Positions 16,580 through 26,000 of a DNA stretch of 64,000 nt are shown here, piece after piece. A program made the translations under genes and the position numbers. The notes beneath the pieces were generated by a model. It did no database searches and was not told where the DNA came from. It worked only from the letters and a program-made list of their open reading frames with translations. The stretch lies in the NCBI RefSeq assembly GCF_000498575.2, contig NZ_AWSQ01000001.1, forward strand, positions 484,859 to 548,858. Reading direction: 5' to 3'. The DNA is from Pseudomonas taeanensis MS-3. Lineage in GTDB: Bacteria > Pseudomonadota > Gammaproteobacteria > Pseudomonadales > Pseudomonadaceae. Each line of letters begins with the position of its first letter. Position 1 is the first letter of the stretch.

Positions 16580-18525
16580 TGCCGCCTCGTGTCTGGTTGC
16601 TGGCCCTACTCCTGATCAGCGCCAGCAGCCACGCCGAGCTCCGCCTGACGCTGGAGGGCGAAGCGCTCAAACCGAACGAACGCCAGGCCAGCCAGGACTT
16701 GCTGGACGAGGCGCTGGCCGCCTTGCCACCGCGGCTCACCCAACAGCTGGATCGCCGCGTGAAAATCCGCTGGCGACATATGCCGGCCGAGGTCTATGGC
16801 CGCTCCGGTCGCTTCAGTGGCATCGAACTAAATGCCTCGCTGCTGCCCAGGTTGACCGACGGCACCGCCGCCAGTACCTCGACCCAGCGCCCTCACGGCA
16901 ACGTACGCCGCGAGTTGTTAGCCACCGTGTTGCACGAACTCACCCACCTGTATGACCGGGCGCGACTCTGGTCGACGCCAGAGCGGAATCACTTCTTACG
17001 CTGCCGGCGACGTGCCGACAGCCTCGGACTGATCGGCTTGCCCGACACCTGCCGGGGACAGACCGAGCGTCGCTTCACCCTCAGCGACGACCCGCGCCTG
17101 CTCGACCTGGCGGGTTGGCCACAGTACGTCGGCCGGCGTGGCGCCCGCGAACAGCACAATGGCCAGGTCGCCCGCAGCCCGGACAACTACGAACTGAGCA
17201 ATCCACGCGAGTTCGTCGCGGTGAACCTGGAATATTTCCTTCTCGACCCCAGCTATGCCTGCCGTCGACCATCACTTGCCCGCTACTTTCGCGAGCATTT
17301 CAACTGGGCGCCGGACTCGCAACAAGCCTGCGCCGACAGCTATACCTACCTGAATGCCGGCAGTGACTTCACCCGCCAGCCCTTGGGCCGACTCGATCCC
17401 GAGCGGGTCTATCAGGTCGACTTCCTGCTGGCCGAGGCCAACGATGCCTGGGTCAGCCGCTGGGGCCACAGCATGCTGCGCCTGGTGATCTGTGCTGAAG
17501 GCCGCCCGCGCGGGCCAGATTGCCGACTGGACCTGGACCAGCACCTGGTGCTGTCCTATCGCGCCTTCGTCGGCGATGTACAGCTGTCCAGCTGGGACGG
17601 TCTGACCGGTGCTTACCCGTCGCGCCTGTTCGTCCTGCCGTTGGCCCAGGTGATCGATGAGTACACCAAGGTCGAGCTGCGCAGCCTGGCCTCGGTGCCG
17701 CTGCAACTGACCCGCGAACAGCTTGAGCAGTTGGTCATCCGCGCCGCCGAACAGCATTGGAGCTATGACGGCGACTACTATTTCATCTCCAACAACTGTG
17801 CGGTGGAAACCCTCAAGCTGCTACGCAGCGGTAGCCGTCACCCACGCCTGCAGGCACTCGACAGCATCCTGCCCAACGGCCTGCTGGAGACCCTGGCAGG
17901 TCGCGGCCTGGCCGATCGCAGCGTACTCGACGACCCACGTGAGGCGTTGCGCCTGGGCTATCGCTTCGACTCTTACCGTGACCGTTACCAGGCCATGTTC
18001 GAGGTGCTGCAACAGCGCCTGCCGATCGAGCAGCCACGGGTCGAAGACTGGCTCGAGCAAGCGGCCAGTGTGCGCCGCCCCTGGCTCGCCAAGGCCGACC
18101 TGCGCGCCAGTGCCGCACTGCTGTTGTTGGAGCAGGCGGCGCTGCGCCGGCAACTGCTGCTGGCCCAGGATGAACTCAAGCAGCGTTACCTGACCGGGCG
18201 CGCCGCTCAGGACCCGAGCCTGAACAAAGCCGGCGTGGCACTCGAGCAGATTCTCGCCAACAGTGGCTTCCTCAGCCGACCGGCTGAACTGCTCGAGGGC
18301 GGTTATGGCCTGCCGCAAGCCAGCGAATGGCAGCGCCTGGAGGCGCAGAGCCACGAGCGCCAGCAGCAGCTGCGGCAACTCAGCAACGACCTCGACCAGG
18401 AAGTGCGCAACCTGCTGGAGCCCGCACGGCTGGCGGAGCTGGAAGCCAACGAGGACAACCTGAAACTGCTCAGCGAACACCTGCGCGCGCTGCATAAAGC
18501 CAGTGGTGGGCTGCAGCTGCCTTGA
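16579..18525 (+). CDS. Exported DUF4105 (Lnb-like) protein with an N-terminal zincin-like motif
   Basis: This 648-residue protein has a signal peptide (MPPRVWLLALLLISASSHAE). Residues 20-240 contain HELTH at 119-123 (an HExxH zinc motif) and NPREFVAVNLEYF at 208-220, which could supply the third ligand (E211) as in gluzincin peptidases. Residues 270-420 match DUF4105, the Lnb-type papain-like domain: WGHSMLRL with H297 and NNCAVET with C407 would be the catalytic His/Cys pair. A predicted coiled coil (about 505-645) ends the protein. Related Lnb proteins act in lipoprotein N-acylation, but whether this protein does is unknown. The start overlaps the DUF2388 stop. Confidence 0.82.
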   Translation: MPPRVWLLALLLISASSHAELRLTLEGEALKPNERQASQDLLDEALAALPPRLTQQLDRRVKIRWRHMPAEVYGRSGRFSGIELNASLLPRLTDGTAASTSTQRPHGNVRRELLATVLHELTHLYDRARLWSTPERNHFLRCRRRADSLGLIGLPDTCRGQTERRFTLSDDPRLLDLAGWPQYVGRRGAREQHNGQVARSPDNYELSNPREFVAVNLEYFLLDPSYACRRPSLARYFREHFNWAPDSQQACADSYTYLNAGSDFTRQPLGRLDPERVYQVDFLLAEANDAWVSRWGHSMLRLVICAEGRPRGPDCRLDLDQHLVLSYRAFVGDVQLSSWDGLTGAYPSRLFVLPLAQVIDEYTKVELRSLASVPLQLTREQLEQLVIRAAEQHWSYDGDYYFISNNCAVETLKLLRSGSRHPRLQALDSILPNGLLETLAGRGLADRSVLDDPREALRLGYRFDSYRDRYQAMFEVLQQRLPIEQPRVEDWLEQAASVRRPWLAKADLRASAALLLLEQAALRRQLLLAQDELKQRYLTGRAAQDPSLNKAGVALEQILANSGFLSRPAELLEGGYGLPQASEWQRLEAQSHERQQQLRQLSNDLDQEVRNLLEPARLAELEANEDNLKLLSEHLRALHKASGGLQLP

Positions 18526-18553
18526 ACCTCAACAGCGGCCCTGCGGCTTTTTT

Positions 18554-18602
18554 GTGGGAGCGGCCTTGACCGCGAAAGCATCGCGCTCGAGAGCGCTCCC
18601 AC
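18554..18602. repeat. REP element (GTGGGAGCGG family)
   Basis: GTGGGAGCG at the left end pairs with CGCTCCCAC at the right end. The inner part (GGCCTTGACCGCGA) is shared with the repeat at 22838-22902. This is a common Pseudomonas intergenic repeat, lying here between convergent genes. Confidence 0.85.
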
Positions 18603-18621
18603 GGACAACACGTGGCGCGGA

Positions 18622-19026
18622 TCAGGGTATCTGCTCCTGCCACTCCTCCGGTAACTGCTCATCCAGATGCAACCAGGGCAGACGGCTCTGCACCCAGATA
18701 TGCCGATCTGCCGGGGCCAGCTCGGGCTGATCCAGAGTGGCGACGGTCACGTCCAGGGTGGTCGGGCTGAGCGTGCTGAACAGCGCCAACTGGGCGCCGC
18801 AGCCTGGGCAGAAGTAGCGCGTGCAACTTGCCGATGAGGCGTACTCGGCCGGAGTACCGAGCAGCCAGCGGAAACTCGCCAGCGGCACCGTAAGCCAGGT
18901 GGTGACTATGCCGCCGCTGCAGCGCCGGCACACCGAACAATGACAATGGGCGATATCGCGCAATGACGCCTGGAATTGGTAGCGCAAGGCAGCGCATTGG
19001 CAACCACCGCTGTGCAGATCCGACAT
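18622..19026 (-). CDS. GFA family (glutathione-dependent formaldehyde-activating-like) zinc protein
   Basis: This 134-residue protein has the zinc-ligand pattern of the GFA/Mss4-like fold: GGCQCAALRY at 8-17, CHCSVCRR at 28-35 and CPGCGAQL near 73-80. Members bind structural and exchangeable zinc; few have proven activity, so no substrate is proposed. It is a stand-alone gene, divergent from the AEC permease. Confidence 0.85.
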   Translation of the reverse strand: MSDLHSGGCQCAALRYQFQASLRDIAHCHCSVCRRCSGGIVTTWLTVPLASFRWLLGTPAEYASSASCTRYFCPGCGAQLALFSTLSPTTLDVTVATLDQPELAPADRHIWVQSRLPWLHLDEQLPEEWQEQIP

Positions 19027-19131
19027 AACACCTCCTCGATAGGCTGGTAATTGTCAGCCTAGTCGTGATCCACCTTGCGTCTCGCCGACGGCCTGACCAA
19101 GATAGCCGCCTATCTATTGGCGGGGATTGCC

Positions 19132-20040
19132 GTGCTCGAGTTGCTGCTGGCCTTGTGGCCGTTATTTGCCCTGATTGTCGCCGGCTATTATCTGCGCCGC
19201 TGGGAGTTTCCCAACGAGGCCTTCTGGCCCGGTGCAGAGCGCTTGAACTACTTCATGCTGTTTCCCGCCCTGCTGTTCAGCAGCCTGGCCAGCGCGCCGC
19301 TGGACAACCCGGCGCTGCCACGCCTGGCTCTGGCGGTAATGCTCGGGCTGGGCTTCGGCTGGCTGGCGCTGCTCCTGCTGCGGCGTCTGCGCGGCTGGTC
19401 GGCAGGGCGCTTTGGCGCCTTCACCCAGGGCGCCCTGCGTTTCAACACTTATCTCGGTCTGGCCGCGATCGGCAGCCTGTTCGGCCAGGAAGGCCTGACT
19501 CTGGCGGCGCTGATGCTGGCCTTGATGGTGCCGACGGTGAACGTGCTGTCGGTCTGGTCGCTGACCGCCGAGCGCGGGGTCAGCGCACGCAGCCTGCTGC
19601 TGCCGGTGCTGAAGAACCCGTTGATCCTCGCCTGCCTCGGCGGCGTGCTGCTCAACCTCAGCGGCCTCGGCCTGCCCGGCGGCAGCGACCGCCTGCTCGG
19701 CCTACTCGCCGCCGCCAGCCTGCCGCTCGGCTTGCTCTGCGTCGGTGCGGCGCTGAAACCCGAACAGCTCGGCGGGGAAATTCCCGCGCTGGCCTGGAAC
19801 AGCGTGCTGCGCCTGCTGGCCATGCCGCTGCTGGCCTGGGCCGTGGCTTACGGCCTGAACCTGCCCGCGATGGAAAGCAGCGTGCTGGTGCTGTTCTTCG
19901 CCCTGCCAACGGCTCCCACCGCCTACGTGCTGACCCGCCAACTGGGCGGCGACAGCCAGTTGATGGCCGGCTTGATCACCCTGCAGACTTTGCTGGCGGC
20001 GGCCAGCCTACCCTTGTTGCTGACGCTCGTGACCGCCTGA
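19132..20040 (+). CDS. AEC (auxin efflux carrier) family permease
   Basis: This 302-residue membrane protein has about ten hydrophobic segments in two groups of five. It has family motifs such as LNYFMLFPALLFSSLA, the central RFNTYLGLAAIG and the C-terminal ALPTAPTAYVLTRQLGGD. AEC carriers export small organic acids or amino-acid derivatives; the substrate cannot be read. I prefer GTG at 19132, preceded by GGGGA at the right distance, giving MLELLLALWPLFALIVAGYY; a TTG at 19075 would add 19 residues. Confidence 0.85.
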   Translation: MLELLLALWPLFALIVAGYYLRRWEFPNEAFWPGAERLNYFMLFPALLFSSLASAPLDNPALPRLALAVMLGLGFGWLALLLLRRLRGWSAGRFGAFTQGALRFNTYLGLAAIGSLFGQEGLTLAALMLALMVPTVNVLSVWSLTAERGVSARSLLLPVLKNPLILACLGGVLLNLSGLGLPGGSDRLLGLLAAASLPLGLLCVGAALKPEQLGGEIPALAWNSVLRLLAMPLLAWAVAYGLNLPAMESSVLVLFFALPTAPTAYVLTRQLGGDSQLMAGLITLQTLLAAASLPLLLTLVTA

Positions 20041-20063
20041 CTAGAGCGTCAGCACAGGCTGGC

Positions 20064-20831
20064 TCAACGACCGGCCTGCTCATCCCTCTGCTGCAGATAG
20101 CGCCCCAACAACCGCTGATACTCGTTGCCCTCACGCAATAACGCCAAGCCCTCATTGAAGCGCTGCAATACCCTGTGCGCATGTGGATGCCGCCGCGGTA
20201 CGAGGACATGCAGGGACGTTTCCGCAAATGCGCTCTGCGAGCGGCGAAACTCTGCCGAGGACCGTTCGGTGAAGCTCAGCGCCACTTCGCCAAGAGGGCC
20301 ATTGGCGATGAAAAAGTCATCGCGCTTGAGCAGCAACAAGCGGGCGCACTCATTCAGACCGACAGGCGCATGGCGGGTTAGCAGGCCCTGCTCGACCATT
20401 CCCTGGATAGCCACCGGCAGCTGCCAACCGAGCGGGTAGCAAAGCTTCTTGCCCGCCAGCGCCGGTAGATCGTCGACCTCGTACTCCTCATCGGCGCGAC
20501 TGAAGATGTGCTGCCTGACCACCAGCAACGGCTCGGAGTAGTGGTAGTCCTTGTCCAGTTCCACGGAGCGCACATAAGGGAAGGTGGCGTCGTATGCGCC
20601 ATTCAGGGTCATGAGCAAGCCACGGTTCCAGGGTCGCCAGTCCAGTTCGCTGCTCACCTGTCGCTGGCGCAACGCGGCCTGCACCACCTGGCTGAGAATG
20701 CCGCCACCGGGCAGTGTCTGCCCGGTGAAGGGCGCATAACCGTCCCCGGTGACCAGATGTAAGTGCTCGGCCCAGCTCAAGGCCGGCTGGCTCAGGCTGA
20801 TGATCAGAGCCCATAGCAAAGAGGTTCGCAT
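20064..20831 (-). CDS. Periplasmic solute-binding protein (SBP_bac_3-like), not linked to a permease
   Basis: This 255-residue protein has a signal peptide (MRTSLLWALIISLSQPALSWA) followed by HLHLVTGDGYAPFTGQTLPG, the start of an amino-acid-type periplasmic binding domain. Later segments such as ALAGKKLCYPLGW fit the family. I chose ATG 20831 because AAGG lies 8 nt upstream; an ATG at 20852 and a further extension are weaker. No ABC permease is adjacent. Stand-alone proteins of this kind are common in Pseudomonas and may be sensors or orphans. Confidence 0.8.
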   Translation of the reverse strand: MRTSLLWALIISLSQPALSWAEHLHLVTGDGYAPFTGQTLPGGGILSQVVQAALRQRQVSSELDWRPWNRGLLMTLNGAYDATFPYVRSVELDKDYHYSEPLLVVRQHIFSRADEEYEVDDLPALAGKKLCYPLGWQLPVAIQGMVEQGLLTRHAPVGLNECARLLLLKRDDFFIANGPLGEVALSFTERSSAEFRRSQSAFAETSLHVLVPRRHPHAHRVLQRFNEGLALLREGNEYQRLLGRYLQQRDEQAGR

Positions 20832-20959
20832 CAGTATCGCCTTGGTATCCATTGGGAAGATGCCAGTCGCGACAACACAGTCCCGCGCATGCCGAGAGTG
20901 TAGACGCCATGGCCGCCCCCATAACATCGATCGGGTCAGCTACAGGCCAGACCGATGGG

Positions 20960-22801
20960 TCATTCGAACAACCCCAGTTGCTGGCCACCGACATTCGTCG
21001 GCACCGGCTCTAATGGAGACGGTTGCTGCAAACGCTCGGCCAGTCCTGCCGCACGCTCCGCCTTGCAGCTCACCGCCTCGCCCAGACGCGCCGGCAGCCC
21101 CCAGATTTCCACCTTGTGCTTGGCCCGGGTGATGCCGGTGTAGAACAGGCTGCGGGTCAGCAACGGGCTGGGCTGCTCGGGCAGCGCCAGCAACACCTCG
21201 GCAAACTCCGAACCCTGGCTCTTGTGTACGGTCATGGCGAATGCGCTGTCGTGGCTGGGTAGCCGCGCCGGGGCGAAGGGGCGAAAGCCTTGCTCGGCCT
21301 CGAAAAACACCCGCAGGCCATGCTCGCTGTGCAGGCAGATGCCAATATCGCCGTTGAACAGGCCCAGGGCGTAGTCGTTCTGCCGCACCATCACCGGCCT
21401 GCCGACGTACCAGCGCTCACGGCTGGCCACCTGACTGCGCCGTTTGATGCGCGCCTCCAGCGCCTCGTTGATTCCGGACACGCCCCAGGGACCCTCGCGT
21501 TGCGCGCAGAGGGCGCGGAAGGCATTGAATGCGGCAAAGGCCTGCGCTGGATCGCCGAGCTTGGCGGCGTCGAGGAACGGCGCATAGCCGCGGTCCAGAC
21601 GCTCAAGCAAGTCCTGCGGCGTCGGTTGCGCCTGCCAGGCCAGATCGCTGCGTGGCTCTCGCAGCAACTTGAGGGTGCCGGCGACATCGCCACTGTTGAT
21701 CCGCCGGGCCAGCTCACCGATGCCGCTGTCACCGGCGAAACGGTGGCTGTGGGTGAGCAGCACCACCGCATCGCCCAGAGCCGAACGCGGATCTTCCACC
21801 GTGACCTGCTGACCGGTGATGCGCTGCAAGTCGGCGGCGGCCCGGGCGTCGAAGCCGCGGCCCTCGCACAGTTCGGCGAACACCGCACCGGCTTCCACCG
21901 CCGCCAACTGGTCCTTGTCGCCGAGCAGGATCAGCCGCGCCGTCGGCGGCAAGGCATCGACCAGCTTGGCCATCAGCGCCAGGTCGACCATCGAGGCTTC
22001 GTCGACCACCAGCACATCCAGCGCCAGCGGATTGGCCGCGTGGTGCCGCACTTGTGGGCTGTCGCCGCGACTGCCGAGCAGGCGGTGCAGGGTGCGCGCC
22101 TCCTCCGGCAGGTGCGCTTTCACCGCGTCGCTGACCGGCAGCGCGGCCTTGGCGTTTCGGATCGCCTCGGCCATGCGCGCCGCCGCCTTGCCGGTCGGCG
22201 CGGCCAGGCCGATGGCCAGACGCTCGCCGCCCGGTTGTTCGAGCAGTGCGGCGAGCAGGCGCACCACTGTGGTGGTCTTGCCGGTACCGGGGCCGCCGGA
22301 TATCACCGCCAGCTTGCGCCGCACCGCCTGCGCGGCGGCCAGTCGTTGCCAGTCGGGTGGCTGGCCTGACTGTGATGTGGCGTTGAAGGCAAACAGGCGC
22401 GTCAGGCTCTCGCTCAACTGTGCTTCATCGACCACCGGCAGATCCGCTGCGCGCAACAATAACTGCTCGGCAAGCTGCTGCTCGTAGGCCTGATAGCGGG
22501 CGAGATAGAGGCGTTGCCCCACCAGAGTCAGGGGGCTGAAGGCACCAGCCGCGCCCACCAGCGGCGAGGCGTTCAATTCAGTAAGCCAGTCACTCAACGC
22601 CGGCAAGGTATAGCCGTGCTCCGGCCACGGACGCTGCCCGGCCAGACGCGCCAGGGGCAGGCACACATCACCCTTCTCCAGCGCTGCACAGAGCAGCGCC
22701 GCCGAGGCCAGCACCAGGGTATCGGCCTCGGGATCGAGGCGCTGCAGGCTGTCGACCAGGGCGCGCTCCAGCGGGCCGAGGGGCAGGTCGGCGAGAATCA
22801 T
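20960..22801 (-). CDS. recD: Exodeoxyribonuclease V subunit RecD
   Basis: This 613-residue SF1 helicase is the fast 5'-3' motor of RecBCD. Walker A is GGPGTGKTTTVVRLL near residue 170, followed by VVDEASMVDLALM (motif II) and the C-terminal TVHKSQGSEFAEVLLALP. The length matches E. coli RecD (608). It is the last gene of the recC-recB-recD set, separated from recB by about 200 bp holding two REP elements. Confidence 0.96.
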   Translation of the reverse strand: MILADLPLGPLERALVDSLQRLDPEADTLVLASAALLCAALEKGDVCLPLARLAGQRPWPEHGYTLPALSDWLTELNASPLVGAAGAFSPLTLVGQRLYLARYQAYEQQLAEQLLLRAADLPVVDEAQLSESLTRLFAFNATSQSGQPPDWQRLAAAQAVRRKLAVISGGPGTGKTTTVVRLLAALLEQPGGERLAIGLAAPTGKAAARMAEAIRNAKAALPVSDAVKAHLPEEARTLHRLLGSRGDSPQVRHHAANPLALDVLVVDEASMVDLALMAKLVDALPPTARLILLGDKDQLAAVEAGAVFAELCEGRGFDARAAADLQRITGQQVTVEDPRSALGDAVVLLTHSHRFAGDSGIGELARRINSGDVAGTLKLLREPRSDLAWQAQPTPQDLLERLDRGYAPFLDAAKLGDPAQAFAAFNAFRALCAQREGPWGVSGINEALEARIKRRSQVASRERWYVGRPVMVRQNDYALGLFNGDIGICLHSEHGLRVFFEAEQGFRPFAPARLPSHDSAFAMTVHKSQGSEFAEVLLALPEQPSPLLTRSLFYTGITRAKHKVEIWGLPARLGEAVSCKAERAAGLAERLQQPSPLEPVPTNVGGQQLGLFE

Positions 22802-22837
22802 CGGGCCACCGCCATTGCAGGGTTGTAAGGGGCTGAT

Positions 22838-22902
22838 TGTGGGAGCGGCCTTGGCCGCGATGTTTTTGTGGCGTTGGCATCGCGGTCAAGACCGCTCCCA
22901 CA
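22838..22902. repeat. REP element (GTGGGAGCGG family) between recB and recD
   Basis: TGTGGGAGCGG at the left is complemented by CCGCTCCCACA at the right. Inner arms GGCCGCGATG and CATCGCGGTC also pair. It is the same family as 18554-18602. Confidence 0.88.
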
Positions 22903-22921
22903 GAGGGCCATGCACAGCGCC

Positions 22922-22991
22922 GTAGCCCGGATGCAATCCGGGGGGCTTACCGGACACCGCGAAATTCGCTCCCGGATTGCATCCGGGCTAC
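22922..22991. repeat. Palindromic repeat (GTAGCCCGGATGCAATCC family)
   Basis: GTAGCCCGGATGCAATCCGG at the left is answered by its exact complement at the right (ending in CCGGGCTAC), a perfect 20-bp stem around about 30 nt. It is immediately next to the preceding REP, in the recB-recD gap. Confidence 0.9.
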
Positions 22992-23003
22992 TCAGCATGC
23001 GCA

Positions 23004-26000
23004 TCAGACGCCCTCCGCAAACAGTCGATCCAGGGCATCCAGCAGGCTGTCAGCCGGTCGGGCGAAATACACCCCGGCACTCGGCATGCCGCGCAGGAAC
23101 AGGTAGTAGGCGCCGCCCAGCTGGCTGTCGTCGAACTCGGCCAGGCGCTGGCGCAGGAAGCGCCGCAGCGCCACCAGGTAGATCAGGTATTGCAGGTAGT
23201 AATGCTCGCCGGCCAGCGCCTGGATCAGCCGTTCGCCGCCATAGAAGCTGGCGTCCGGACCGAGCCAGTTGGACTTGTAGTCGGCGATGTACCAGCGCCC
23301 GTCATGCTCGAAGGTCAAATCGATAAAGCCCTTGAGAAAGCCCTTGAGGCTGTCGAACTCCAGGCGCGCGGCGGCCTCGCGCATCGGCGCGGGCAGCCCA
23401 AAGGCCGGATCGCTGAGAATCGTCCGCAGACGCGCCACATCCAGATTCGCCACCGGGAAGGTGAAGCCCAGTTCGGGCAGGCGTCGCGCCGACTGCAAAC
23501 TGGCCAAGGTCAGGCCCTTGCCGTCAAGATCGCTATCGACTATCTGCTGCAGCTGCGCCAGCGCCACCTCGCCCCAGTCGCTGCTGATGCCGTGGCCGCT
23601 CAGCGCCGGTTCGATCAACTCGGCCAGCGGCGCCTTGCCGCGCGCCCAGTCTTCCAGAATCGCGTGCAGGCAGGTACCGGCACGGGCGCCACGGGGGAAG
23701 GCAAAGAAGCCCGTGCCCGGTTCGCTGGCAGCCGGCATCTGCAGACCGTCGCGATCCGGCGCCTCCATGTGCATGCCGGCGGCCAGGCCGGAGAAGCTGC
23801 CGATACGCCAGGCGCTGTACAGGCTGCGGTGCAGCTGCTCGAGTTGCTGCGGCGCCGCTGCGCGGCGTTCCCCGGCGGCACTGGCTTCGCGCTCGCGCAG
23901 TGGCTGCACGGCCATCTGGCCCTGACTGCTGGCCACCAGCTGCTCGATTTCAGCGCGCAGGCCGCTCGGGCTGAAGCTCTGCAGATGGCCGGCCAATTCG
24001 CCCAATGCATCCGTGCCTGGCAAGCCGCGGCCGTGCAGCAGCCAGGCCAGGGCGCTGCTGTGCAGACCGGCCTCGCTCAGGCTGCCGTCCTTTTTCGGCT
24101 TGCAGTCCACCGGCCCCCAGTGCAGCCACAGACGGTCGCGGGCACGGGTCAGGGCCACATAGGTCAGGCGCAGGCGCTCGGCGAAACGCTCGTGGCGGGC
24201 ACGCTCACGGTGGGTATCGAAGTCTTCGCCACCGAGGTCGAGCAACGGCGTACCGTCATCGGCGTGGCAGGTGATGTCTTCCTGCTGGCGCAACAGGGCG
24301 CCGTCCCACAGGTAGGGGCAGAACACCAGCGGGTATTCCAGGCCCTTGGAGGTGTGGATGGTGACGATCTGCACCCGCTCGGCATCGCTTTCCAGGCGCA
24401 GCAAGGCCTCCTCACCGTGGGCCTCGCTGCTGCGCTGGGCGTTGAACCAGCTCAGCAGCTGCTCCAGCCCCGGACGCTGCAGGCTCTCGGTCTGCAGCAG
24501 CTCGGCCAGGTGCAGCAGGTTGGTCAGGCGGCGCTCGCCGTCGACCAGGGCCAGCAAGCGCTGCGCCACCTGCTGCTCATCCAGCCAGGCGCGGAAGGCG
24601 CGCATGAAACCCTGCTGCTGCCAGAGCTGGTGGTAGCGTTCGGCGGCTTCGCGCTCCTCGTCCCAGGCGCGGGCGTCGTCCTGGCAGGCGGCCAGATCGG
24701 CCGCGCTACGGCCCAGCAGACGGCTGGCCAGGGCGTAGCGCAACGCGCCTTCGCGGCCCGGTTCGGCATAAGCCGCCAGCACCGCGGCCAGTTCAGCGGC
24801 CTCCTCGCTGTGCCAGACGTTTTCCTTGCCGCGGCGCACGCTGGGCACGCCGCGTGCGGCCAGTTCGCTTGCCACTTCGCTGGCCTGACGATGGCTGGCA
24901 ACCAGTACCGCGATATCCCCACCCTTGAGCGGAGTCCGCTTAAAGCTGCTGCGCTCCGCGATAGCTGCGTCAGGTTCTCGCGCGAGTTGTTCTTCAAAAT
25001 AAGCCTCGCCACGGCTGCTGGCCGCCAGCACGGCGGCGATGCGCCGCGCCGTATCGCGCGCCACCAGGGCACCGGCCTCGCCCTTGCCGAGGTAGTCGTC
25101 ATCCAGCCAGACCAGGGCCAAAGGCGCGTCCTGCTCATCCTCGACAACGGGCAGCACCAGCTGCGGCCGTGAGCGTTGACTGGCGCCGACCGGCGGGTAG
25201 CTGAGCCCCGGTTCGGCGAACGGCATGGGTCGGTTGAACAGCTGGTTGAGCGCGGCGATCAGCTCGGGGGTGGAGCGATGGTTGGTGGCCAGGCTGTACT
25301 GCCGCGCGGCCTCGCTGCGGGCCTTGAGGTAGGTGGCCAGATCCGCACCGCGAAAGGCATAGATGGCCTGCTTGGGGTCGCCGACAAAACACAGATCACC
25401 CTGGTTCGCATAGATGCGTCGGAACACCTGGTACTGCACCGGGTCGGTGTCCTGGAACTCGTCGATCAGCGCCACCGGGTACTGCTCGCGCAGGGTGCCG
25501 GCCAGGTGCTCGCCGCCCTCGCCGTACAGCGCCTGTTGCAGGGTGTTGAGCAGATCGTCGAAGGCCAGCAGACGCTGCGCCGCCTTGCGCTGTGGCAACT
25601 GCTGGTTGAGCTGCTCGATCAGCCGTACCTGCAGGTCGATCAGCCGTTGCTCGGCCTCGGGTTGCGCCGCCTCCAGGGCCTCGCACAGGCCTTGCAGGGC
25701 ATCGGCCAGCGGACTGTGCGGCGTGCCGCTGCCCTTTTTGCTGGCCTTGGCCAGGCCTTCGCGCGACAGCCGCTGGTGCGCCTCGGTCTTGCTGAACAGC
25801 GCGGCGGCATCGCTGAAGTAGCCCTCCAGATCGGCCTGCCAGAGGCCCAGCTTGGCCGGGTTGCACATATTGCTCTTGAAGCCATCGAAGGCCTTGAGCT
25901 GCTCCAGCCAGGCCGCACTGTCGCGCTGCCAGCAGCGCTGCGCCAGCAGCCAGGCGTCGCGCAGGGCACTCATCTCGGTGCTGGCGCCGGGCTGCGGCTC

